From Candidatus Aenigmatarchaeota archaeon (GTDB lineage Archaea > Aenigmatarchaeota > Aenigmatarchaeia > QMZP01), in NCBI GenBank assembly GCA_017609225.1, contig JAFCEK010000018.1:1-24001 (forward strand): 24,001 nt of DNA, read 5' to 3'. The notes beneath the pieces are model-generated. The model searched no databases. It worked only from the letters and a program-made list of their open reading frames with translations, and was not told the DNA's origin. The translations under genes were made by a program, and so were the position numbers. Of the stretch, positions 1-5,612 are shown in pieces; the first letter of the stretch is position 1, and every line of letters begins with the position of its first letter.

Positions 1-1
1 C

Positions 2-247
2 ATATACGGAAAAAAAGCCGAGACCTTAGAGCGCGAGTTTCTTGTGATGAAGGGATTCGACCCGAAAGAAACTGTTTATACAGGCGATAGTGAGGATGAC
101 CTTCCTGTTGCGGAGCTGCTTCCAAGAGGCCGTTTTGTTGTTCCGTTTTATGCCGGAAACGGATTCAGGGAAATGGCTGCGCAAAAGCATGGTGCGTTTG
201 TGCCTGAAAACGAAGAGGACTGGAAAAATTTTCTGCTAAAATCTTAA
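2..247 (+). CDS. HAD-superfamily hydrolase, C-terminal fragment (5' end outside window)
   Basis: The reading frame is open from the first bases, so this is the last 81 or so codons of a gene that begins before the window. The sequence VYTGDSEDDLPVAELL matches HAD motif IV (GDSxxD), where the acidic residues bind Mg2+ in phosphatases of the haloacid dehalogenase superfamily. The following GRFVVPFYAGNGFREMA fits the usual segment after that motif. Substrate cannot be told because the nucleophile motif (DxD) and cap domain lie outside. The ubiA-like gene follows after 34 bp on the same strand, so co-transcription is likely. An internal ATG at 44 is not the true start, because homologous-looking sequence continues upstream of it. 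Confidence 0.75.
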   Translation: MYGKKAETLEREFLVMKGFDPKETVYTGDSEDDLPVAELLPRGRFVVPFYAGNGFREMAAQKHGAFVPENEEDWKNFLLKS

Positions 248-281
248 ATATAAGAAATTCCAATTCATAGAAGGGGATGCT

Positions 282-1172
282 ATGCTGGGTTATCTGAGAT
301 TAATGAGGCCTTTGAACTGCCTTATGACAGCAATAGCAGTGCTTATAGGGGGGCTTATTGTCCTTAAGGGAGATGTTTTTTATTTTGCTCCTGTTTACAT
401 GGCAATGCTTGCTGCCTTTCTTATTGCAGGCGGAGGAAACGCAATAAATGATTATGTGGATTTTGAATCAGACAGGATAAACAGGCCAAAAAGGCCCATA
501 CCAGGCGGGCAGGTTTCCAGAAGTGCTGCGCTGGTTTTTTCAGCAGTCCTTTTTATTATAGGAATAGTTCTTGCAGGGTTTATAAACTGGATTGCATTCC
601 TTATAGCACTGGTTAATTCTCTTCTGCTTATCGGCTACTCCACAAGCATGCAGAACAAGCTTCTGCTTGGAAACATAGCAGTAAGCTATCTTGTGGGCTC
701 ATCATTTCTTTTCGGTGGAGCTGCTGTTGGCAATCTTATGCTTCCCTTTCTGCTCCTGCTGCTTTCAGGGCTTGCGAACATGAGCAGGGAGATTGTGAAA
801 GACCTTGAGGACATTGAAGGGGACAGGAAAAGCTTCCTGAAAAGGATAACCTCAAAAATAAAGGAAAAGATTGCAGAAAGATTCAGGATTACAAAAAGAG
901 GCGCAGAGATAAGGGTTGGAAGAAAAAAACTTAAAGCCATGGCAGGCATTTCCCTGTTTCTGGCAGTTCTGATCTCCCCGCTGCCATATATACTGGGAAT
1001 CCTGGGAATGAGCTATCTCGCTGTTCTTGCCCTCACAGACCTGGTCTTCCTTGTTGCCCTGGCATTTATCTACAAGTCACATACCAAAAAACAGTTCCAC
1101 AGAACAAGCAGGCTGATAAAGCTGGGCATGTTCCTGGGCCTTATTGCATTCATTGCGGGCGCACTGGTTTAA
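282..1172 (+). CDS. ubiA: UbiA-family prenyltransferase, probably digeranylgeranylglyceryl phosphate synthase
   Basis: This 296-aa integral membrane protein has about eight hydrophobic segments. It carries both Asp-rich motifs of the UbiA family: NDYVDFESD at residues 56-64, followed by RINRPKRP, and DLEDIEGD at 174-181. These motifs bind Mg2+-diphosphate. In archaea the closest role is adding the second geranylgeranyl chain to geranylgeranylglyceryl phosphate during ether-lipid synthesis, and I infer that role here; another lipid or quinone prenyl transfer is possible. A lysine/arginine-rich stretch at about residues 183-220, right after the second motif, is longer than I expect for the family and would face the cytoplasm. 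The start is supported by AAGGGGAT ending 3 nt before the ATG. The gene follows the HAD fragment and ends 10 bp before the tRNA gene. Confidence 0.85.
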   Translation: MLGYLRLMRPLNCLMTAIAVLIGGLIVLKGDVFYFAPVYMAMLAAFLIAGGGNAINDYVDFESDRINRPKRPIPGGQVSRSAALVFSAVLFIIGIVLAGFINWIAFLIALVNSLLLIGYSTSMQNKLLLGNIAVSYLVGSSFLFGGAAVGNLMLPFLLLLLSGLANMSREIVKDLEDIEGDRKSFLKRITSKIKEKIAERFRITKRGAEIRVGRKKLKAMAGISLFLAVLISPLPYILGILGMSYLAVLALTDLVFLVALAFIYKSHTKKQFHRTSRLIKLGMFLGLIAFIAGALV

Positions 1173-1182
1173 TATAATTCAA

Positions 1183-1267
1183 GGACCTGTAGTTCAGCGG
1201 ACAGAACGCCAGGTTGCGGACCTGGAAGTCCTGGGTTCGACACATTGCGGAATTCCCAGCAGGTCCA
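1183..1267 (+). tRNA. tRNA-Arg(GCG) with a 12-nt intron in the T-loop
   Basis: All four arms can be drawn: acceptor GGACCTG (1183-1189) with CAGGTCC (1260-1266), D-stem GTTC/GAAC (1192-1195, 1204-1207), anticodon stem CCAGG/CCTGG (1209-1213, 1221-1225) and T-stem CTGGG/CCCAG (1231-1235, 1255-1259). The anticodon loop TTGCGGA (1214-1220) puts GCG at 1216-1218, reading the arginine codon CGC and possibly CGU. The discriminator base is A1267 and CCA is not encoded. The T-loop as written is 19 nt. Removing bases 1242-1253 leaves the standard 7-nt loop TTCGACT and a 73-nt mature tRNA. The gene fills the 108-bp gap between the convergent ubiA-like and rfcL genes. Confidence 0.93.
1242..1253 (+). 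other. Archaeal tRNA intron (bulge-helix-bulge) between positions 59 and 60
   Basis: The precursor folds into a compact bulge-helix-bulge. The T-stem is the outer helix. TTCG (1236-1239) pairs with CGGA (1248-1251) as the four-pair central helix, with one G-U pair. The 3-nt bulges are ACA (1240-1242) and ATT (1252-1254). The inner part is one C-G pair (1243/1247) closing an ATT loop. Cutting after the second base of each bulge, as archaeal splicing endonuclease does, removes exactly ACATTGCGGAAT and restores a 7-nt T-loop. The pairing is seen in the sequence; the splicing is inferred. Confidence 0.88.
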
Positions 1268-1280
1268 TCAGCAGTACATA

Positions 1281-2474
1281 TCAGAATTTCCTAATAATCT
1301 CTATCTCCTCTGGTTCCAGCCCAAGCCCTTCAGCCAGTCCCTTCTGCTTTTTCATCAATATTTTCAGATATGGGACATATGCCTCCTTTGCCTTCCTTGA
1401 GGAGCAGTGCAGAACAGAGCCGATTTTCCTGCACAGGGATTCCATTGCTGCCCTCTTTGCCTTTGTGCTTCCGAGAATGAAGAGCTTCTGCGGCGACTGG
1501 TATTTGACCCAGCCATGCCTTTCCCCGTTTCCTGCCAGCGAAACCCCTGACATTATATCAATCATATACCCCTTGAACCTCCAGTTCTGTTGCCTTGAAA
1601 CAATGCCCCTGAATATATCTGCCTTTGAAAGTATGTCATATGCCTCTGCAATCTCTTCCGGTTCCCTGAATTCATACTGGATGTTTGCCTCAATCCAGAG
1701 AAAAATCTCATCAGGGTCCTTGTCTGCTGTTTTTATCATGTTTCTTGCTGCATTTATGCTGCCTGACCTGAATATTGCAGGCATTATCTCAAACACCCCG
1801 GCTTCCCTTTCCCTGAAACCCAGAATCTCAAGATTTTTCGGGGAAATCTCTTTTTCACCCTGGCATACCATCTGCAGATCTGTTATGGCTGACCTTAAAT
1901 CTCCCTGTGACCATCTGGCCAGATTTTTCAAAACATCCGGCTCTGCCTTTATCCCTTCCTTTTCACATATCTCCCTTAACCTTTTGGCGACGCTTGGCAC
2001 TGGTATTCTGCTGAATTTCACAAGCTCTGCATAAGCCCTCAGGGGCCTGAGCTTTGCTGAATAGGGGTCATTCGCAACAAGAAAAACAGGATAATCAGAA
2101 TTTTTTATCAGCTTTATTATTGAACTTACAGCACCCCTGTCCTGTCCTGAAATTCCGTCAATCTCATCCAGAAGTATGAATTTGCCCCTGGAAAACAGGG
2201 ACCTTGTTCTGGCTGTGTGCAGGAATCTTTCAATCTGTTCAGTGTTCCTTTTTTCAGAGGCATTAAGCTGCATGAGCTCCATATTGCCTTCACTGGCAAG
2301 AACCTCGGGTATAAGACTCTTGCCCACTCCAGGAGGCCCGTAAAAAAGCAAAGCCCTGCCCTTCTTCCATTTTCCAAGCCATTCCCTTGTCTGTTCCAGT
2401 GCCTTTTTCTGCGCTATAATGCCATCAGAATTTTTCGGCTTGTACTTGTCTGTCCAGAGAATCATGTCTTCCAT
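1281..2474 (-). CDS. rfcL: Replication factor C large subunit (clamp loader AAA+ ATPase)
   Basis: RfcL is the large subunit of the archaeal clamp loader, which opens PCNA and places it on primer-template DNA. The 397-aa protein has Walker A GPPGVGKS at residues 46-53 and Walker B LLDEID at 101-106, then the AAA+ lid and a helical C-terminal domain from about residue 230. The N-terminus WTDKYKP is typical of RFC subunits. It is shorter than many archaeal RfcL proteins, and the C-terminal end (EEIEIIRKF) has neither the usual charged tail nor a recognisable PCNA-binding PIP box. The start lies 23 bp after the trxR-like stop, so the two genes are probably co-transcribed. A second in-frame Met at residue 4 is an alternative start. 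The small subunit RfcS is not in the window. Confidence 0.93.
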   Translation of the reverse strand: MEDMILWTDKYKPKNSDGIIAQKKALEQTREWLGKWKKGRALLFYGPPGVGKSLIPEVLASEGNMELMQLNASEKRNTEQIERFLHTARTRSLFSRGKFILLDEIDGISGQDRGAVSSIIKLIKNSDYPVFLVANDPYSAKLRPLRAYAELVKFSRIPVPSVAKRLREICEKEGIKAEPDVLKNLARWSQGDLRSAITDLQMVCQGEKEISPKNLEILGFREREAGVFEIMPAIFRSGSINAARNMIKTADKDPDEIFLWIEANIQYEFREPEEIAEAYDILSKADIFRGIVSRQQNWRFKGYMIDIMSGVSLAGNGERHGWVKYQSPQKLFILGSTKAKRAAMESLCRKIGSVLHCSSRKAKEAYVPYLKILMKKQKGLAEGLGLEPEEIEIIRKF

Positions 2475-2497
2475 AAAATAAGTTGGAATCCTGGTTT

Positions 2498-3427
2498 TTA
2501 TTGTTTTTTCCCAAGAAGCCTCTTTTCCTGAATATACATGTATGCAGCTTCTGCTGCCTTTGAACCATCAGCGCATGCTGTTATAATCCTTTTTGTTGGG
2601 TTGTTCGCGCAGTCACCTGCAGCAAACACTCCTGGAACACTGGTTTTGCCTTCCTTGTCAACCATAATATATCCTGCCTCATCAATCTTAAGCCCTATGT
2701 TTTTTCCGAGTTCGCTCATGGGAACAGAACCAACTGCAATGAAAACGCCGTCCATTGGTATCTCATGTTTTTTGTTTGTTTTCACATTTTCAATTATGAT
2801 GCTTTTTACGAATTTGTCTCCCTTTATCTCCTTCAGCACAGTATTCCACATTACCTTTACATTTGAGTTTTTTATCTGCTCCTGAAAGCTCTCAACAGCC
2901 CTTAGCTGGTCTCTTCTGTGCACAAGCATTGTATCAGCCCCAATCTGGTCAAGAAGGAGCGCATATGTGGCCGCGGTGTCTCCCCCACCTATAACAGCAA
3001 CCTTTTTTCCCTTAAACAGCAGACCGTCACAGCTTGCGCAATAGGAAACGCCTCTCCCTGCAAACTCCTTTTCTCCTGGGATATTCAGCTCCCTGTGCAA
3101 AGCCCCTGTTGCGAAAATAATGCTTTCTGCCTCGTATGATTCCTTTTCCCCTTTCAGAACAAACCCCCCGGAACTTTTTGAGATTTCAAGTATTTTGTCA
3201 TCCTTTATTGGAACCTTCACGTCCTTTGCATGATTCAAAAACCTCTGCATCAGCTCAGTTCCCTTTATATTTGGAGTTCCTATCCAGTCATCAACTATTG
3301 TTGCCTCTGTAACTGTTGGCGGATCTCCCGGGTCTCCCAGAACAAGGATATTCAAATCCCTTCTTACTGCAAATATGCCTGCTGTCAGTCCTGCAGGTCC
3401 CGCACCTATAATTATCGTGTCATACAT
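2498..3427 (-). CDS. trxB: Thioredoxin reductase-like FAD/NAD(P)H disulfide oxidoreductase
   Basis: This 309-aa flavoprotein probably moves electrons from NAD(P)H through FAD to a thioredoxin- or glutaredoxin-like partner. The FAD-binding motif GAGPAG is at residues 8-13, the redox-active CASC at 130-133, and the NAD(P)H-binding GGGDTA at 147-152. HRR at 170-172 favours NADPH. The closing FAD motif GVFAAGDCA is near the C-terminus. I chose the ATG at 3427 over the longer frame opening at 3502 because the protein then begins directly with the Rossmann strand (MYDTIIIGAGPAG), GGTGAT lies just upstream as a ribosome-binding site, and a TATA-like box at 3466-3475 fits a short leader. The extra 25 residues of the longer frame look non-coding. 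rfcL follows 23 bp downstream. Confidence 0.92.
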   Translation of the reverse strand: MYDTIIIGAGPAGLTAGIFAVRRDLNILVLGDPGDPPTVTEATIVDDWIGTPNIKGTELMQRFLNHAKDVKVPIKDDKILEISKSSGGFVLKGEKESYEAESIIFATGALHRELNIPGEKEFAGRGVSYCASCDGLLFKGKKVAVIGGGDTAATYALLLDQIGADTMLVHRRDQLRAVESFQEQIKNSNVKVMWNTVLKEIKGDKFVKSIIIENVKTNKKHEIPMDGVFIAVGSVPMSELGKNIGLKIDEAGYIMVDKEGKTSVPGVFAAGDCANNPTKRIITACADGSKAAEAAYMYIQEKRLLGKKQ

Positions 3428-3465
3428 GGCAATCACCCAGCTGCTATAAACAATTGTTCTGTCCG

Positions 3466-3475
3466 AATATATAAA
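3466..3475 (-). promoter_or_regulatory. TATA-like promoter element for trxR-rfcL
   Basis: TTTATATATT on the minus strand is centred about 43 bp upstream of the chosen trxR start. Transcription starting about 25 bp downstream would give a leader of roughly 18 nt that includes the GGTGAT ribosome-binding site. It lies in the 68-bp gap after the preceding minus-strand gene, which suggests trxR-rfcL has its own promoter. Confidence 0.5.
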
Positions 3476-3495
3476 TCTTTGCAGGCACTGCTGAC

Positions 3496-4179
3496 TTACC
3501 ATACAAGAACGCTGAGCTTTATTCTTTCACCGGTGTCTTCTATGGTGCTCCACATATTTTTAACATACACATTTGTTGCGTTTGGCGGGTTCATGCCATA
3601 CCATGTTTCTGCACCACCGGGATATTGTATAATTACCCTGAAATCCCTGTTTGCGCCAATTTCATTTTTAAATCCTGTAAAATTCATTGCCCTCATCTGG
3701 TTTATCTTTCCAAGGGCAACCATTGTTTTCCTTTCTTCTGTCCAGGGGAATGCCCTGGTAGCATTCGCTGTTGAAAAGCTGGAATTGCAGTTCAGTGTTG
3801 TGTTATAGTTGTTGAACCTCATAGTGAAATAATTATATCCCTGTGCAAGGTCTGACTGCCAGTAAACCCTGCTGCCTGAGAGCATGCATGGAAGGTCCTG
3901 GGAACCCAGCAAAATCCTGGTTGAGTTCTTTATTCCGGAATTCCATGTATAGTCAAGATAAAGCACGGCATCGGATGCCTGGGAGCTTGAGTTAAATCTC
4001 ACAGGAACATCATAAACACTGATTTCCAGATAATCAATAACAGCATTGCTTATGCTGTTTGCAGCCTCCTTTAAATCCTCCATGCCAAACGCCCTCGGGT
4101 AAAAGCTTGTGTAGTATGCAAAAGCCCATAAACTGAAAACCAGAAACACCCCAAAGGCCAGAACCCAGTCAATTCTCAT
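3496..4179 (-). CDS. Membrane-anchored extracytoplasmic protein next to archaeosortase, unknown function
   Basis: I do not recognise a family. The 228-aa protein starts with MRIDW and one hydrophobic segment (about residues 5-24, ending AFAYYTSF), then a soluble region of about 200 residues that I predict lies outside the cell. That region is rich in N-x-S/T sequons (for example NSS, NST, NTT, NCS, NAT, NFT), aromatic residues and Asn, like glycosylated surface proteins. It has two cysteines, near PCMLSG and LNCNSS, which could form a disulfide. The start at 4179 was chosen over the longer frame from 4323 because the upstream 48 residues are cysteine/tryptophan-rich, look non-coding and overlap the archaeosortase gene. 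It lies 34 bp after the archaeosortase stop. By position it could be a substrate or accessory of that enzyme, which is inference only. Confidence 0.7.
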   Translation of the reverse strand: MRIDWVLAFGVFLVFSLWAFAYYTSFYPRAFGMEDLKEAANSISNAVIDYLEISVYDVPVRFNSSSQASDAVLYLDYTWNSGIKNSTRILLGSQDLPCMLSGSRVYWQSDLAQGYNYFTMRFNNYNTTLNCNSSFSTANATRAFPWTEERKTMVALGKINQMRAMNFTGFKNEIGANRDFRVIIQYPGGAETWYGMNPPNATNVYVKNMWSTIEDTGERIKLSVLVW

Positions 4180-4213
4180 ATATGCCCCAATCAATATTTG
4201 TTTTATCTTACTA

Positions 4214-4744
4214 TTATTTGTTTTTTGCAGCCTGCAGCCATGCAGCCCAGAGCACCAGAACCAGTGCAGCCAGCCCGATTTGCCACAAAACATCATGCAG
4301 GAACATGCCGAACTCCATGCCATATGAATTTATGGCATGAACAGAAACAATGATTCTGAAAAGGTTTACAGCCCAGATAACAGGCAAAGCGGCAAGCATT
4401 CCCATACCCCTTTTTCTCCAGGAAATCCCAGGCACAGCCACAGCAAGAGCAGCGAAAAAGAGCATGGATTTCCATGCTGTGCAGTCAGCTGATATGAAAA
4501 AAACCAGGGGCTGCGCCATGCCTGTGCCTACTGTCAGAAGAAAGCCCTGCACAGAAACCGAATATCCCATGCCCTCCATAACCCATGCCAGCATACCGGT
4601 TGTGAATGCCTGCAGCGGGCTCAAATCAGCAAAGCTTATTATAATATAAACAGGAACAGAAAGAGCAAGCAGCCTTGCAAGAAAAACAAAAACCCTCCAG
4701 AGCCTTTCCTGCTGTGCTGTAAGCTTTGCTTTTCTTAATATCAT
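4214..4744 (-). CDS. Exosortase/archaeosortase-family membrane transpeptidase
   Basis: Archaeosortases are multi-pass membrane cysteine proteases that cut proteins at a C-terminal tripartite signal and are thought to transfer them to lipid. This 176-aa protein has about five or six hydrophobic segments. It shows the family's ordered residues: Cys88 in ADCTAWKSM, Arg130 in NLFRI and His150 in LHDVLW. The Cys-to-Arg spacing of 42 matches my recollection of the family. It is short compared with ArtA-type enzymes, so it is probably a minimal form, and its subfamily and sorting signal are unknown. The start lies 9 bp after the DUF460 stop, and the small secreted-type protein follows 34 bp downstream, so the three probably form an operon. 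The assignment rests on motifs and topology, not on a search. Confidence 0.78.
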   Translation of the reverse strand: MILRKAKLTAQQERLWRVFVFLARLLALSVPVYIIISFADLSPLQAFTTGMLAWVMEGMGYSVSVQGFLLTVGTGMAQPLVFFISADCTAWKSMLFFAALAVAVPGISWRKRGMGMLAALPVIWAVNLFRIIVSVHAINSYGMEFGMFLHDVLWQIGLAALVLVLWAAWLQAAKNK

Positions 4745-4753
4745 GATTATATT

Positions 4754-5272
4754 TTATCCCCGGATTTTAACTGCTTTTCCTGACGAAAGGCATGACTTTA
4801 TATTGTTCCCTGAAAGCAGGACATTTGCCTTTATCTGCTGCCTTAACTCCTTTCCCCTCATCCCGCTTTCCGCAAACCTTTTTTCAACCCTTTTCATCAG
4901 CGGCCTTATTTTTGCCCAGGCAAAAAACACAGCAGCCAGGGAATCCCTCTCATGATGGTTTGCCCAGACAGGCTTCCCCTCCCTGTCAAGCGCATTGTGA
5001 TGTGCTATCCTGATTTTTTCCTTTCTTGAGAGGCTCTGCTCAGGATACATAATCCTTGCGGAAAAGGTTGCTGAAATTTTTTTGATTATTCTTGGCGGCG
5101 GGTTTATATCAGTTGCTATGATTACAGGGTTTCCCCTTTCTGATATCATCTTTTCCAGCCCTGATTTTGAGAAACCCTTCCCGCTTCTCAGAAGAACAAT
5201 GTTGCCATCCAGGTCAAGCAGCGCAACCCCTGTTGTTGTTCCAGGGTCGATGCCAACAATAAGCTGTTTCAT
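4754..5272 (-). CDS. Stand-alone DUF460 protein (RNase H-like fold)
   Basis: This 172-aa protein matches the archaeal DUF460 pattern: GIDPGTTTG at residues 7-15, then VIIATDINPPP around 50-60, KKISATF, and HERDSLAAV at 107-115. The acidic residues Asp9, Asp55, Glu108 and Asp110 are placed as in RuvC/RNase H-fold nucleases, so nuclease activity is plausible but unproven. I recall DUF460 mostly as one domain of larger archaeal proteins; here it is nearly alone, with only a short basic C-terminal tail. The ATG at 5272 is preferred over the longer frame from 5422 because GGGAG lies 5 nt upstream and the first strand begins right after it. The upstream 50 residues overlap the divergent 93-aa gene. 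The archaeosortase gene follows 9 bp downstream. Confidence 0.8.
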   Translation of the reverse strand: MKQLIVGIDPGTTTGVALLDLDGNIVLLRSGKGFSKSGLEKMISERGNPVIIATDINPPPRIIKKISATFSARIMYPEQSLSRKEKIRIAHHNALDREGKPVWANHHERDSLAAVFFAWAKIRPLMKRVEKRFAESGMRGKELRQQIKANVLLSGNNIKSCLSSGKAVKIRG

Positions 5273-5330
5273 TATAACTCCCTTCCGGTCAGCATGTATA
5301 TTATTAAGCGGTTTATCATAAAAATAAAGC
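5273..5330. promoter_or_regulatory. Divergent promoter region, DUF460 gene set and 93-aa ORF
   Basis: These 58 bp hold all signals between two divergent starts. On the minus strand a T/A-rich box (TTTATTTTTAT, 5319-5329) fits a leader of about 25 nt carrying the GGGAG site before 5272. On the plus strand a TATATTATTA stretch around 5296-5305 lies about 30 bp before the ATG at 5331, consistent with a leaderless transcript. The boxes are assigned by eye. Confidence 0.4.
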
Positions 5331-5612
5331 ATGGAGTATCCTGATTCTGTCATAACAGAAAACAAAAAGGGGGAAAGGGAAGTCAGAAACCTTATAAGCA
5401 CAGGAAAGTTTGTCAAGTACAATTACATTGACCCCAAAAGAGGAAAACAAAAGGAAAAAGGCAAGTTCAGCATAATCCTGAAAACCAGGGGAGGTGGGGA
5501 AGAGCACTACTTCATGATTCCCCTGAAAGGCAGGTTTCTGGCGATTCCCCGAAAGGAAGAAAAGCAGAGAAAAATCTGGGACAGCAAAAACAAAAAAGCA
5601 GTTAAATTCTAG
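5331..5612 (+). CDS. Small basic protein of unknown function (93 aa)
   Basis: I do not recognise this protein. It is lysine/arginine-rich and has the pattern of a small beta-rich domain, with alternating segments KFVKYNYID, KFSIILKTR and HYFMIPLKGRFLAIP. No signal peptide or cysteine is visible. Base composition matches its neighbours, and it fills the gap between the divergent DUF460 gene and the convergent EF-2 gene, whose last 4 bp it overlaps. No Shine-Dalgarno sequence precedes the ATG, but a TATA-like stretch about 30 bp upstream would suit a leaderless mRNA. A nucleic-acid-binding role is conceivable from the charge, but nothing in the sequence proves it. Confidence 0.62.
   Translation: MEYPDSVITENKKGEREVRNLISTGKFVKYNYIDPKRGKQKEKGKFSIILKTRGGGEEHYFMIPLKGRFLAIPRKEEKQRKIWDSKNKKAVKF

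Noticed and set aside
1144..2034. Long plus-strand frame over the tRNA and the rfcL gene
   Set aside because: It runs antisense to rfcL and through the tRNA. The protein is low in recognisable patterns, and the opposite strand has complete AAA+ motifs.
3428..3502. Longer N-terminus for the thioredoxin reductase-like protein
   Set aside because: It would include the TATA-like box and ribosome-binding site as coding sequence, and the extra 25 residues do not fit the family.
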